Below are positions 15,048 to 24,374 of a stretch of DNA of 64,000 nucleotides, piece by piece. The stretch's first letter is position 1, and each line of letters opens with the position of its first letter. This DNA is from Thalassococcus halodurans. Its GTDB lineage: Bacteria; Pseudomonadota; Alphaproteobacteria; Rhodobacterales; Rhodobacteraceae. The notes beneath the pieces are model-generated. The model did no database searches. It worked only from the letters and a program-made list of their open reading frames with translations, and was not told the origin of the DNA. The stretch covers positions 682,001-746,000 of the forward strand of contig NZ_FNUZ01000001.1 in NCBI RefSeq assembly GCF_900108225.1, read 5' to 3'. Both the position numbers and the translations under genes were made by a program.

Positions 15048-16469
15048 TTAGATCAGCTTCCTCAATGCCGCCTGATCAACCTTTGAGGCATGGCGTTTGT
15101 CCATCGGGATTTTTGCGACGATCTTGACGCTTTGAATTCCCAACTGGCCCGCTTTTTCGCGCCACCCATCTTGGTGGCAGTCGTCGCCCTCGATGACCAA
15201 ACAGGGCTGATCACCCTTGGCCGACAGGGCGCACCGCGTCACGCCCTCCCACCCGCGCGCAGCGACCTCGACCGAGAACGGGAACACCGGTTCCCCGTTT
15301 ACATAAACCTCGGACCCCACGCGCCCCAGCAACCAGAGCCGCCCTTGGTCATCGAAATACCCCGCATCCCCTGTGCGGTGCCAAACAACCGCGCCATCAT
15401 GAATTTTGTTTTCCGCGTCATGCTTGGGGTCCAGATATCCGCTGTTCACATGCGCACCCGCGACCTGAATTTCGCCCTCAACGATCCGGACATGAATATC
15501 GTCGACCGGATAACCGACAAGCAGCCCCTTGCCCGACATCATGCTGGTATGATCGTCCGATGTGACCTCGTCCGAATTGAGGTGCGCAATGGGCTCGGCT
15601 TCGGTTGAGCCATAAACGCAGACGATCCGCAGATCGGGCGTCCCCGTTTTCAAACTGGTTACAAGATCTGGAAAGACGGGACCACCGCCTGTAAAAACGG
15701 TGTGGATTGGTGCCGTGGGTGTCACTTTCGCCAGCTTTTCACACAGAGACGGCGGCAATAACGCGCGCGATACATTTTGGCGGGTGACCCACTGTTCAAG
15801 CTGCCCAGCGCCAAGGTCCGCCAAACGCGACATTTTCCAGTTCGGCAGAACAGAGGTCTGACCGCTTGCGATGTTGATCAGAACGAACACCGGAAAGGCC
15901 ACAAGATCACGCTCGGGTGCTGTGCTATGCAGAAGGGGCGCAATTGCGTGATGTTGGGCCGAAAGAAACCCATGGCTGCGCGGGATCGCTTTCGGCGCGC
16001 CGGACGTCCCCGAGGTGAAAGAAATCAACGCAATGTCAGCGTCTTTCGGGGAAGGTAAGTCCAGTGGATCACCGTCGAGAACCTGAGGCCGCAAATGGCG
16101 CAGCGACCACAATTCCGGCAAAGCGAATTTCAAAAGGCCATAAAGGCCCGAGCTGCAAAACGCAGACACATTGGTAACCTTGGCCGCATGACGCAAGCCC
16201 GCCAGCCCCATCGCAGGCTCAGGAAGCACAACCGTCGCCCCAAGTGACCAAAGCGCCGCAAGGCTTGCGTAAAGGTCGGCATCCAGTTTCATCGCAAGCA
16301 ACACGCGGTCGCCTTGCCCAATCCCGCGCGCCTGCCATGCCCGCGCGAACCCGTCTGCGCGGTCTTTGAGTTGCCTGAAGGTGGTTTCCTTCCCCGTGCC
16401 ATCGACAATCGCCACCCTGTCGGGATGGCGCGCAACCGCATCGGCGAAATCACGCAGAATGCTAGTCAT
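15048..16469 (-). CDS. AMP-binding acyl-CoA synthetase/ligase
   Basis: A 473-residue ANL-superfamily enzyme that activates a carboxylic acid as acyl-AMP and usually transfers it to CoA. The phosphate-binding loop SFTSGTSGAPK is at 150-160, YGSTEAEP is the A5 motif, RTGDAGYFDDQGRLWLLGR covers A7-A8, and ASKVDQ near the end holds the A10 lysine. It is short for the family (usually 500-550). It is the last gene of the seven-gene operon running from 24297, overlapping the GNAT-like gene by 8 nt. It may load an acyl group onto the cluster's product. Confidence 0.82.
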   Translation of the reverse strand: MTSILRDFADAVARHPDRVAIVDGTGKETTFRQLKDRADGFARAWQARGIGQGDRVLLAMKLDADLYASLAALWSLGATVVLPEPAMGLAGLRHAAKVTNVSAFCSSGLYGLLKFALPELWSLRHLRPQVLDGDPLDLPSPKDADIALISFTSGTSGAPKAIPRSHGFLSAQHHAIAPLLHSTAPERDLVAFPVFVLINIASGQTSVLPNWKMSRLADLGAGQLEQWVTRQNVSRALLPPSLCEKLAKVTPTAPIHTVFTGGGPVFPDLVTSLKTGTPDLRIVCVYGSTEAEPIAHLNSDEVTSDDHTSMMSGKGLLVGYPVDDIHVRIVEGEIQVAGAHVNSGYLDPKHDAENKIHDGAVVWHRTGDAGYFDDQGRLWLLGRVGSEVYVNGEPVFPFSVEVAARGWEGVTRCALSAKGDQPCLVIEGDDCHQDGWREKAGQLGIQSVKIVAKIPMDKRHASKVDQAALRKLI

Positions 16470-17307
16470 CCAGCTTCAACCCGAACAGCCCGTAGCGGCG
16501 AAACACATCAGCCCCCTCGGCCGCGCTGCGCAGCGCCGACAGGTTATCATCGTGGATCAGCGCGTGGATGGCGGTGTCAAATCCGTTCACAGCCGCCGTC
16601 TTGTGAAACGTATATGCCAGATGTTGACCCGCCCCTTTCATAAGGCTTGCATAGGTCTTCAGGATGACACTGCTCGGCTTCGGCCCCTCGGCGTAGTTTG
16701 GCGTTCCGAACAAAAAGCCCACCAGCGTTTGATCCAGCCGTCTGGCGAAAAGAATAAGCTCGCGGTTCAGCATGGGCACGATGGGCATATACATCGCAAG
16801 AAACGCGTCCCGGGTAATGGGTTTGTAGAAGGCATTGTTGGCAAATGCCTCACAGGACAGTTCGAACACCTGACCGAACAGCCGTTCGGGATCTGTGCCG
16901 TCCCAGTGTTCGATCTCGAAATCCGTTGTGGCGGCCGGTGCGGTTTTAGCCGCTTGTTCCAGCGGAACACGGGCCGAGAAATAGCTGCTGATCTCGGAAA
17001 AGCCCGCCTCTTTGAACACCTCAAGCGCATCGGGCGTGTTCTTCGGTTCGAGCAGGAACGCGGGGCTTTCATCGGTTTGCGTCACGAAACGGTAGCTGTG
17101 CCACGTATCGCCGTCCATCGGGCCGATGATGTGCGTGATGCCATTGTCGCGAATACAGTCGATTGCCTGCTGCAAAACAGCCGCGCCGCCTTCTTTTGTT
17201 TTGCACGCGAATGCGCCTACGGCGGCGGTTGGTTTACCGTCCCAAACAGGGCCATCAAGATAGACTGTAATCTTCGCCCCATCAGCGCGGAAACTGTGCT
17301 GCGTCAT
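16462..17307 (-). CDS. GNAT-like acyltransferase of unknown substrate
   Basis: A 281-residue protein with weak GNAT character. The stretch ELILFARRLDQTLVGFLFGTPNYAEG and the following VILKTYASLMKGAGQHLAYTFHKTA resemble the strand 4 and acetyl-CoA-binding region, with GAGQHL in place of QxxGxG. An N-terminal half of similar length may be a second, degenerate GNAT fold. Its ATG overlaps the stop of the kinase-like gene and its end overlaps the ligase gene, so it belongs to the same pathway. It could transfer an acyl group made by the ligase; this is inference. Confidence 0.6.
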   Translation of the reverse strand: MTQHSFRADGAKITVYLDGPVWDGKPTAAVGAFACKTKEGGAAVLQQAIDCIRDNGITHIIGPMDGDTWHSYRFVTQTDESPAFLLEPKNTPDALEVFKEAGFSEISSYFSARVPLEQAAKTAPAATTDFEIEHWDGTDPERLFGQVFELSCEAFANNAFYKPITRDAFLAMYMPIVPMLNRELILFARRLDQTLVGFLFGTPNYAEGPKPSSVILKTYASLMKGAGQHLAYTFHKTAAVNGFDTAIHALIHDDNLSALRSAAEGADVFRRYGLFGLKLDD

Positions 17308-18623
17308 GTGAAAAAACCCGAATAGTCGATTGAATAAAGATAGGTGGCCAGAGGGATCGCAAGCGATAGCAGTGTCAGCTTTAACACCCGCGCCTGCGCA
17401 AAGGCCTGTGGCACAAGCGATGGCACAATTGTCGCCAAGGCTAGGCTAGCGATCGTGACAGACCACATCGGTCCGTTCCAGTTTGCAGGGTCGGGATTGA
17501 GACCGATCACCAGGAAACGCACCACGCAAAGCGCAAGCACAATGGCCGATAAAATGACCACACGGGCCAGAGTGCTGCGGGGCGTCACAGCGATGACGCA
17601 CAGCCCAACCATCAGCCCCATCGCGGTCATCCCGTAAAAGGAAACAGCATTCCATCCCGTCGCATTGCCCAGCGTCAGCCAGCCGATACTGACCAAAGCC
17701 AATGCTGCGACAATATCCAGATCTGGAAATCTGCTGCTGCAGGGGGCGGCGGTGCGGCTCCATGCGTGTGCGGCAAGAACAAGGATCGGAACCAGAGCGT
17801 TTTGAACGGCCGTCACGGCAAGAAGCAGAAACACGGTGATCACGTAGACCCGCGAGGCGTGATTGGTCAGTCCGATTTTGGGCGAGATGGCTTTGAACGC
17901 AACGATGCTGAGAGCAAACGTAACCGCCAGCATGGCCAGTTCCTGAAGCGGGTTTGCTGCGTGGACAGACAGAAAAATCAGCAGCCCCAACGGCAGAAAG
18001 AAATTGTCAAACCCACGCCAGCTTGCCGCTTCGACCAATGTGCCAAAGCCCGCAACCATCAAAGACAACACGATGATATTCATGGGTGCGAAGGGGGTCA
18101 TAAGCATCAGGCACAGCATCGAGATCACCAGCGTGATGACAAAGAAAACAACGCTGCCTTCAATGCTTTTGTCACCGTCTTCCACGCGGAAGAACCGTTT
18201 TCCATAGGTGCTACCGGCAAGCGCCGCAGCCGCATCGGCAAAGGTCAGAACCGCAATCGGCAAGACATAGAGGTAAAGGTCATCTCCGGCCAGAAACAGG
18301 CAGAGCCCCACGGAAATCGCCAAAAGCAGATCGCCATAGGACTGCCTCTCGACCCCGTGCAACGTCCCGCCCAGTTTCGAATTCGGCAGGCGCAGCACCA
18401 TCATCACAATCAGGGTGACCCCAACCAGCGCATAGACAGGCCAGCGATCCGGAAACAGCCACGGCAGACTAAGCGCATAAAGTCCGGTGCCGACATGTAC
18501 GAGCTTGCGCTGCACCTCGGCACTGATCTGCCACTGGGTCGCCAGCCTGCGCACAATCGCCATCATGCCTAGCAGCGCGGCGACCGACCCAAGAGCCAGA
18601 GCAATCTGGAAAACCGGACTCAA
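17304..18623 (-). CDS. Phytol/dolichol kinase-like multi-span membrane protein
   Basis: A TTG start at 18623 overlaps the upstream TGA and follows GAAGAGGTG, giving 439 residues; the longer frame from 18761 runs through the preceding gene. The N-terminal half matches the phytol/dolichol kinase and CDP-diglyceride synthetase superfamily: QRKLVHVGTGLYAL early, then TFADAAAALAGSTYGKRFFR and DKSIEGSVVFF, the nucleotide-binding signature. The C-terminal 200 residues add about six further spans without a recognised motif. It probably phosphorylates or nucleotidylates a lipid alcohol using CTP or ATP. Neighbouring UbiA and HMG-CoA reductase genes point to an isoprenoid. Confidence 0.72.
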   Translation of the reverse strand: MSPVFQIALALGSVAALLGMMAIVRRLATQWQISAEVQRKLVHVGTGLYALSLPWLFPDRWPVYALVGVTLIVMMVLRLPNSKLGGTLHGVERQSYGDLLLAISVGLCLFLAGDDLYLYVLPIAVLTFADAAAALAGSTYGKRFFRVEDGDKSIEGSVVFFVITLVISMLCLMLMTPFAPMNIIVLSLMVAGFGTLVEAASWRGFDNFFLPLGLLIFLSVHAANPLQELAMLAVTFALSIVAFKAISPKIGLTNHASRVYVITVFLLLAVTAVQNALVPILVLAAHAWSRTAAPCSSRFPDLDIVAALALVSIGWLTLGNATGWNAVSFYGMTAMGLMVGLCVIAVTPRSTLARVVILSAIVLALCVVRFLVIGLNPDPANWNGPMWSVTIASLALATIVPSLVPQAFAQARVLKLTLLSLAIPLATYLYSIDYSGFFT

Positions 18624-19720
18624 CCGATCACCTCTTCGACAACGAAATCCGAATAGAAGAACGCCTTGTCCTCTGCTTTCAGGCGGTCTTCGACGTCGCC
18701 TAGCGTTTTGACCCGGGAAGAATAAACAGGCGGCACACGGCGTGGCGCCATCATGTTCCAATAGACCAAGCGAGCTTTGGGGGCAGACGCGCTCAGGATG
18801 CTGCCATAGACCTGCGTGAACACCTCGGGCGACATGTACTCAAAGATATCAGACAGGTTGAAGCCGTCGGCCTTTTCTCCGGTCGAAATGAACGCCTCTA
18901 GCGATCCGGGCCGAATGTCGATCCGGTCAAGGCGCGCTTTGATGGTGTCAAAATGCTCTTCTCGCCAAGTCATGGGCAGGGCAACCCCATGGGTGCCTTT
19001 CATGATCCAGTGAAGGTAGGGGTTTTCAGCTGGATCGCAGTCGGCCGCGGCATGACGAATTCGGCGGGCAACGTGCTGGGCGGGGCTGCCCTCGACATGA
19101 TCGAAGAACGCTTTGTCCCGACCCATCCGGCCCATCACAAAACGCGAGAAGAAGGCGTTCAACAGCAACCGCCAGCGCCACGTATTAAAGCGTTTATCGA
19201 GGAACACCTGACGGTCGGCTTTCGGCCTTGAGACAAAGATTGCGTCAATTGTCTTTTGCGAATGGACCAGCGGCAACAAACGCGTGCGGAAAATCCGGAA
19301 GTAGCGTTCAAATTTGCCGACGCCCCCAGCCCCGTGCTGTTCGACCTCTGGGGTCAGCGCCTCCCAAAACGCGCGGGTTTCGTCATCCAGACCAGTCAGC
19401 GCTTTCGGCAAAAGGGAAGCGCGCTGACTGCTGGGCCGCGCGCCCATCAGTTCAAGAAACTCGGGATGGCTGAGGTTTCGAAACGCCCCGATCCGCAGGT
19501 TCAGGCAGGCAATCTGTGCCAGAGACAGGTCCACAACAACGACCTTTTTGGGGTCCAGCGTCAACATCGCCAACGCATTGTCCCCTGCCGAGCAGATCGA
19601 CACTAATGTCCCCCCAGCACAGTCGCCAAGGCCTTGGGTCAAGACATCTGCGTCCTCCCAAAGCTGGGCGTATCGGATATGGTCAAAAGCTGCCTTGGCT
19701 TCGATTTCAGACGTCTGCAT
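18620..19720 (-). CDS. BtaA-like SAM-dependent 3-amino-3-carboxypropyl transferase (DUF3419)
   Basis: I start at the ATG at 19720, after AAGTGGAGCG, giving 366 residues. The region IRYAQLWEDADVL followed by SICSAGDNALAMLTLDPKKVVVVDLS matches BtaA, which moves the 3-amino-3-carboxypropyl group of S-adenosylmethionine onto the hydroxyl of diacylglycerol in betaine-lipid synthesis. GFNLSDIFEYMSPEVF is another BtaA-family stretch. No btaB methyltransferase is nearby, so a betaine lipid is not the obvious product. The acceptor may be a different lipid alcohol made by this cluster. It overlaps the dikinase gene by 14 nt. Confidence 0.78.
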   Translation of the reverse strand: MQTSEIEAKAAFDHIRYAQLWEDADVLTQGLGDCAGGTLVSICSAGDNALAMLTLDPKKVVVVDLSLAQIACLNLRIGAFRNLSHPEFLELMGARPSSQRASLLPKALTGLDDETRAFWEALTPEVEQHGAGGVGKFERYFRIFRTRLLPLVHSQKTIDAIFVSRPKADRQVFLDKRFNTWRWRLLLNAFFSRFVMGRMGRDKAFFDHVEGSPAQHVARRIRHAAADCDPAENPYLHWIMKGTHGVALPMTWREEHFDTIKARLDRIDIRPGSLEAFISTGEKADGFNLSDIFEYMSPEVFTQVYGSILSASAPKARLVYWNMMAPRRVPPVYSSRVKTLGDVEDRLKAEDKAFFYSDFVVEEVIG

Positions 19721-22130
19721 CGCATCGCTCCACTTGGCCCGTGGCCCCATCGACAGAAATCATCTCGCCGTCAGAAATCCACTGCGTCGCGCCTTTCAGA
19801 CCCACAACACAAGGAATGCCCAATTCACGCGCCACAATCGCCGAGTGCGACAGAAGCGACCCTCGTTCGACAACAATCGCCGAGGCGTTCGAAAACACCG
19901 CGATCCAACCGGGGTCGGTATGGCGCGCAACCAGAATATCACCGGGGGCAAGCGCTTCGGTTCGTGGATCGCGAATGACACGCGCACGGGCCTTGACCTG
20001 ACCGGCCGAGCACCCCGTGGCGGTCCGCTGTTTTGCGGCGTCCCGTTCGACAGGCGTCTCCTCCCAAGTCGGAGCGATTGCCGGACCTCGCAATTCGATG
20101 CGCTCTGGCGGGTCAGGACGAAGCGCTGCCGCCGCGTCCTCGGCTTTGCGCAACTCAACCAAGGCTTTCAGGTTCGGCGACAAGCCATAACCTTCGACCG
20201 CCCCGAGGACTTCTTCGGTGGTCAGAAAGAACACATCGCGCCGCGAGGCCAACAGCCCGCGCGCTTCGAATTCCCGTCCCAAAGCAAGAAACACTCGGCG
20301 GGTGTAGCCAAAGATGCGCGTGCGCTCGAACCGCAGATTTTCACGATCCCGAACACGGGCCTTGGTCCATGTGATGATCCATTTCGCGCAGACCCGTTTG
20401 ATCGGGTTCTTAGGAAATAGCTCGTCCCAATCGGGATCCCGCGCATCATGACTGGCAACAACGCCGCGCGATGCACTGGCCGCGACCGCCTGAAGCAGGC
20501 TGGTCGGATCCTCGCTCAGCGGAATGCTTTCCAGCTTCAATTCTTCGGTGCAGCGGTCACCGAACTTTTCAAGGTAGAATCGCACCTCTTGCGCGATTTC
20601 AGGATGTACACCGAGCGCGCCTAATCCCTGTTCGCGCAGCGCGTCGGCAATCCCTGCATCACCAACCATCTGCCCCATTCTGGCAATGCGCTGTGCAGGT
20701 TCAGCGGAAATAATATCGCCCTGACCGATCATGACATCGTTGTGCAAAACCAGCCCTTCGGGCCCGAGCCACTTTTCCAATAGATTGCGCGACGCTCCGA
20801 AGGCAATCATGCACAGAAAGTCATTTACCAGCGGCGCGTCCCACCGGTCCAGCAGCGTGCTTTCGATCCTGCGATATTCAGCCGCCAATGCCGTTGGGCC
20901 TGCCGTTTCAGTGTCAAACCCACCGTCCAGCGCGGCATTCAGCCGGTCGTAAAACCGTGCTCTTGTCTTAGGCAGCCTAGCCGCTTGCCAGAGAAGACCT
21001 GCGCCGACTTTCACAAGCTTCAGGTATTCCCGCACACGCGCAGCCCCTTGTGCGGGCGGGGGGCCGATGGCGCTGGTAACCTCTTCCGGCATTGGGGTGG
21101 AAACCCCCATCATCGTCTCCATATAGGCGCGGTTTAACGAAAACCCCGGCAGCAAAGCCAACGCCCGATACCAGTTCACCAGATTATAATAAACGCGCCC
21201 ATCGACCCGCCCCAGCATGTTGCCGAAAACAGCAGAGTTCATCGCGATGGTTTGATCAGACACCCCCAAAAGCGACACGAAGGCCCGATAAACCCGTGCG
21301 TAGACATGGACCGCAAAAGAATAGGTCAACGGGCCGACCATGCCCGGATAACTTTCAACGATGTTCGAGTTGTCAAAGATCGTCAGCGATGTGTCCGGCT
21401 GCGGTTCGGGCAACAGCGCGGTCGTAATGGGCCGCGATTGCAGAATATGCAGCCCGTCCGCATCAAAGGCCCATTCGATGTCTTGTGGCGCACCAAATCT
21501 GGCTTCGGCCTTGCGGGCAAGATCGGCCACGTCCTGTGCCTGTTCTTTTGTCAGAACCTTGGGGTCTGAAGGCCCGCTTACGGTTGCGCCCACGCGCCAA
21601 TCTTCACCATCCTCTTCACCCGACACCAAACGTTCACCCAAGCCATCAATGGCCGAGATCACAACCTGCCCACGCTGACCGGTCACAGGGTCAGCTGAAA
21701 AGGCAACACCGGCAGAGACCGCATCAATCATGCGCTGCACGATAACAGCAGGTCCTTCAGCACTGCCGCCGGATTTGACCGCCCGATAGGTCGCGACGGT
21801 TTCCGAAAACCCCGATTTCCAGACTTGCATGGCCGCCTGCCAGACATCCTTGGCCGCGACATTCAAAACCGTGTCGAATTGGCCTGCATGACTGTGCTCT
21901 GCCCCGTCTTCCTGACGCGCCGAACTTCGCACCGCGAATGGCCCTTCGCCCAAACCGGCAATCGCATCGTCCAGACCGGCGACCGAATCATCCGTCTCGA
22001 AGGCATCGGCGCGGATGACGAAAAAAGCGGGCGGATTAAACCCGAACCCTGAAAGTCGCGACAAGGCAACGGCTTTCCCACCGACCTCATGGACATGCAG
22101 CGCCGCGTCTTGGGCAACGATGTGAGACAT
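19707..22130 (-). CDS. PEP-synthase-like dikinase with rifampin-phosphotransferase-like architecture
   Basis: The ATG at 22130 overlaps the UbiA stop and gives 807 residues; the frame upstream lies in UbiA. Residues 1-260 are the ATP-grasp PEP/pyruvate dikinase N-terminal domain (GGKAVALSRL, FAVRSSARQEDG, IEWAFDADGLHILQSRPI). The end is the swivelling phosphohistidine domain, GSLLSHSAIVARELG with catalytic His near 762. The C-terminal TIM barrel of true PEP synthase is absent. Instead a roughly 450-residue helical middle separates the two, as in rifampin phosphotransferase. I infer that it transfers phosphate from ATP to a hydroxyl of an unknown small molecule or lipid. Confidence 0.82.
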   Translation of the reverse strand: MSHIVAQDAALHVHEVGGKAVALSRLSGFGFNPPAFFVIRADAFETDDSVAGLDDAIAGLGEGPFAVRSSARQEDGAEHSHAGQFDTVLNVAAKDVWQAAMQVWKSGFSETVATYRAVKSGGSAEGPAVIVQRMIDAVSAGVAFSADPVTGQRGQVVISAIDGLGERLVSGEEDGEDWRVGATVSGPSDPKVLTKEQAQDVADLARKAEARFGAPQDIEWAFDADGLHILQSRPITTALLPEPQPDTSLTIFDNSNIVESYPGMVGPLTYSFAVHVYARVYRAFVSLLGVSDQTIAMNSAVFGNMLGRVDGRVYYNLVNWYRALALLPGFSLNRAYMETMMGVSTPMPEEVTSAIGPPPAQGAARVREYLKLVKVGAGLLWQAARLPKTRARFYDRLNAALDGGFDTETAGPTALAAEYRRIESTLLDRWDAPLVNDFLCMIAFGASRNLLEKWLGPEGLVLHNDVMIGQGDIISAEPAQRIARMGQMVGDAGIADALREQGLGALGVHPEIAQEVRFYLEKFGDRCTEELKLESIPLSEDPTSLLQAVAASASRGVVASHDARDPDWDELFPKNPIKRVCAKWIITWTKARVRDRENLRFERTRIFGYTRRVFLALGREFEARGLLASRRDVFFLTTEEVLGAVEGYGLSPNLKALVELRKAEDAAAALRPDPPERIELRGPAIAPTWEETPVERDAAKQRTATGCSAGQVKARARVIRDPRTEALAPGDILVARHTDPGWIAVFSNASAIVVERGSLLSHSAIVARELGIPCVVGLKGATQWISDGEMISVDGATGQVERCDADV

Positions 22131-23035
22131 CAAACCACCCTCAGCAAAACGGGTAAAAATCCGGCAATCGCATAACACGCAAAGACCCAAAGCCCCGCGA
22201 TTGTATCCATGCGCTTTTCGGCCCTATCAGTCGGGGATCGCGCGTAGCGGGCGGCGGACAGCAGACAGATCGCCACGCCAATTCCACCCAACGCGGCGCT
22301 GATCCAAAGAACGCCGGTCGCCGCACCCACGCCAAGAAGTAAGGCGTATGACAGCAGCACGCAGCCTCCCCAGATGCGCGCGGCTTTTCGTGTGCCCCAC
22401 AGCACTGAATAGGTTTCGACCCCTGCAATCTCGTTTTCAGGCGACCAGAGTTTCCGCCCGATTTCCAAGACGCACCCATTCACAAAGGACAAAGCGAGAA
22501 AGAGCGACAGGCCCGATGCAGGCCCACCGAAGGGCAGCCATTCCAAACCGGTCAGCAATAGATCGATCAGCGGCATGATGGCCATGTGGCTTAGAAGGTA
22601 GAGCACTGGTCGCGCCTTGAGCCACTCGGCGACGCCGAACTCTGCCGTCATTGCCCCGAGCCAGAGCCAAACCAAAGCCAACAGCCACAATGCCGGTGGA
22701 TGCCAAAGCCACGCGGCCAGCGCAGTGATGGGCAGCGACACCAAACCAAGCGAGATGATCAGGCGCAGCGAAACCAGCCCGCGCGGGATCGGGCGGTCGG
22801 GCCGGTAGCGCCGGTCGTCCTCTAGGTCTTTGTATTCATCGCAAACGCGCATCTGGAAGAACAACAGCATCGCGATGACAAAACCGGCCAGATAGCCACC
22901 CCAATCGGGCAATGGCCGGCCGGACAATTCTGCCGACACAGAAAGGCTGGCTGCGGAAAACACCGCCAATAGCGGCGCGGTCTTGAACAGCGGGAAGCGT
23001 TCTTTCTGATAGATCCAGAGTGCGGACAAACTCAT
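22130..23035 (-). CDS. UbiA-family membrane prenyltransferase
   Basis: A 301-residue polytopic protein with about eight hydrophobic helices. The aspartate-rich motif CDEYKDLEDDRRYRPDRPIP at 65-84 is the prenyl diphosphate and Mg2+-binding signature of UbiA enzymes. The second site is weak: SPENEIAGVETYS replaces the usual Asp-rich loop. Its ATG overlaps the HMG-CoA reductase stop. Family members attach prenyl chains to aromatic or glycerol-phosphate acceptors, including archaeal lipid precursors. It is clearly separate from a ubiquinone ubiA context. Confidence 0.82.
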   Translation of the reverse strand: MSLSALWIYQKERFPLFKTAPLLAVFSAASLSVSAELSGRPLPDWGGYLAGFVIAMLLFFQMRVCDEYKDLEDDRRYRPDRPIPRGLVSLRLIISLGLVSLPITALAAWLWHPPALWLLALVWLWLGAMTAEFGVAEWLKARPVLYLLSHMAIMPLIDLLLTGLEWLPFGGPASGLSLFLALSFVNGCVLEIGRKLWSPENEIAGVETYSVLWGTRKAARIWGGCVLLSYALLLGVGAATGVLWISAALGGIGVAICLLSAARYARSPTDRAEKRMDTIAGLWVFACYAIAGFLPVLLRVV

Positions 23036-24297
23036 CTTTTGCGGGCCAAATTTTCGTGTGCGCGCGTGAAATGCCCCGCCGCAATCGCGGCCACGATCGA
23101 GATTTCACCACACAGACATGTCGCGACTGCGACCTCGGCCAAGGCGGCACCGTTGCCGGCGCCCTTCAATCCCAGAACATTCAAACCCGCGGCCTGACTG
23201 GGCAAAGAGGTGCCCCCGCCCACCGATCCCACAAGGATGTTGGGCATGGTGACCGAACAAAACAGATCATCGCCACGCGCTTCCATTCGGGTGATGCCCA
23301 TCGCGCTTTCGGCGACGCATGCGGCGTCCTGCCCTGTGGCAATGTAGAATGCCGCCAAACCGTTTGCGAAATGCGCCTGCGCCCCTAGCTGGCCGGATAG
23401 ATGCGAGCCCAGATTGGCAACCTGACCATAATCCAGCATCGCCTTTACGCTTGTGCCCAACGTCTTTTCCACCACGTCCGCAGACAAGGTGACAGACGCG
23501 CTGACCTTACGGCCGCGTCCAGTCACCAAGCCCAGAAAGGACGCTTTCTTATCGCCCGAGAAATTGCCTTCGATATACCATGCCTTCATGGCGATCGGGC
23601 AGCGGGCTTCGATGTCCTCGCATAGGGCATTGGTGGCGATAGTGACCATGTTCTGGCCCGCGGCATCCCCAGTCGTATAGCGGCACACCAGAAACACGAC
23701 GTTATTGTCGATCATCGGCTCGACCGAAACCAGTTTGCCGAAACGTGTGGTGGCTTCGGCAGCGGCCTTGAGCGCGTCAATCTCCCTGACCACCCATTCA
23801 ACAAACAGGCCCGCGTCCAGAAGGCCTTCAAAAACGAAAGCGGGCGTGCGGATGACGCCTTCGTACAGCAACGCGGTGCTGATCCCTCCGGATTTCGTGG
23901 CGGCATAGGCGCCGCGCGCATACGAGGCGACCAAAGCAGCCTCGGTTGTGGCCATGGGGACGTGAAAATCGCCATGCGCATTCAGTCCGTTGATCCGCAA
24001 CGGGCCGATGATACCGACAGGCATTTTCACGGTGCCGATGAAGTTTTCGATATTCGCACTGAACTGACCCGGATCGGCCATCGTGATCTGGTCTGCAAGC
24101 GCGTCTTGATCGTCTTGCGATGCGGTCGCGCGCAACCGTTGCCAGTATTTCGCGACCGACCCGGCGCTGGCATTGCGTACAGGGCGCAACGTCGTGAATT
24201 CCGCATCGCTTGGCAGCAAGCGTTCTTGCAAAGGGGCATTTTGGAACCGTCTGCGAATTCTCGCCAACATCTCAACAATATGCGAGGGAATGGTCAT
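23032..24297 (-). CDS. HMG-CoA reductase (class I-like)
   Basis: A 421-residue enzyme with all four catalytic residues of HMG-CoA reductase: Glu119 (ATTEAALVAS), Lys250 (GDKKAS), Asp324 (TGQDAAC) and His414 (TRAH). ENFIGTVKMPVGIIGPL and PNILVGSVGGGTSLPSQ are class I signatures. The N-terminal membrane domain of eukaryotic forms is missing. HMG-CoA reductase normally makes mevalonate, yet no mevalonate-pathway partner is in the window, and members of this bacterial family generally use the MEP route. It may supply mevalonate as a building block, or reduce another acyl-CoA. It leads the operon, with GGAG 8 nt before the ATG. Confidence 0.88.
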   Translation of the reverse strand: MTIPSHIVEMLARIRRRFQNAPLQERLLPSDAEFTTLRPVRNASAGSVAKYWQRLRATASQDDQDALADQITMADPGQFSANIENFIGTVKMPVGIIGPLRINGLNAHGDFHVPMATTEAALVASYARGAYAATKSGGISTALLYEGVIRTPAFVFEGLLDAGLFVEWVVREIDALKAAAEATTRFGKLVSVEPMIDNNVVFLVCRYTTGDAAGQNMVTIATNALCEDIEARCPIAMKAWYIEGNFSGDKKASFLGLVTGRGRKVSASVTLSADVVEKTLGTSVKAMLDYGQVANLGSHLSGQLGAQAHFANGLAAFYIATGQDAACVAESAMGITRMEARGDDLFCSVTMPNILVGSVGGGTSLPSQAAGLNVLGLKGAGNGAALAEVAVATCLCGEISIVAAIAAGHFTRAHENLARKR

Positions 24298-24374
24298 GAG
24301 CCGGCTCCGGCTTTACTTACAATATTTTGCCGTATCAATATGTCGCTACACCTTAGATTGTGCAACAGACACGT
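24298..24374. promoter_or_regulatory. AT-rich divergent promoter region of the biosynthetic cluster
   Basis: This 77-bp gap separates the HMG-CoA reductase operon from the sulfotransferase-P450 pair and must hold both promoters unless they are leaderless. ACAATATT and AATATGT flank a 10-nt centre at about 24320-24343, an imperfect inverted repeat that could be a regulator site. No clear -35/-10 pair is evident by eye. Confidence 0.4.
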
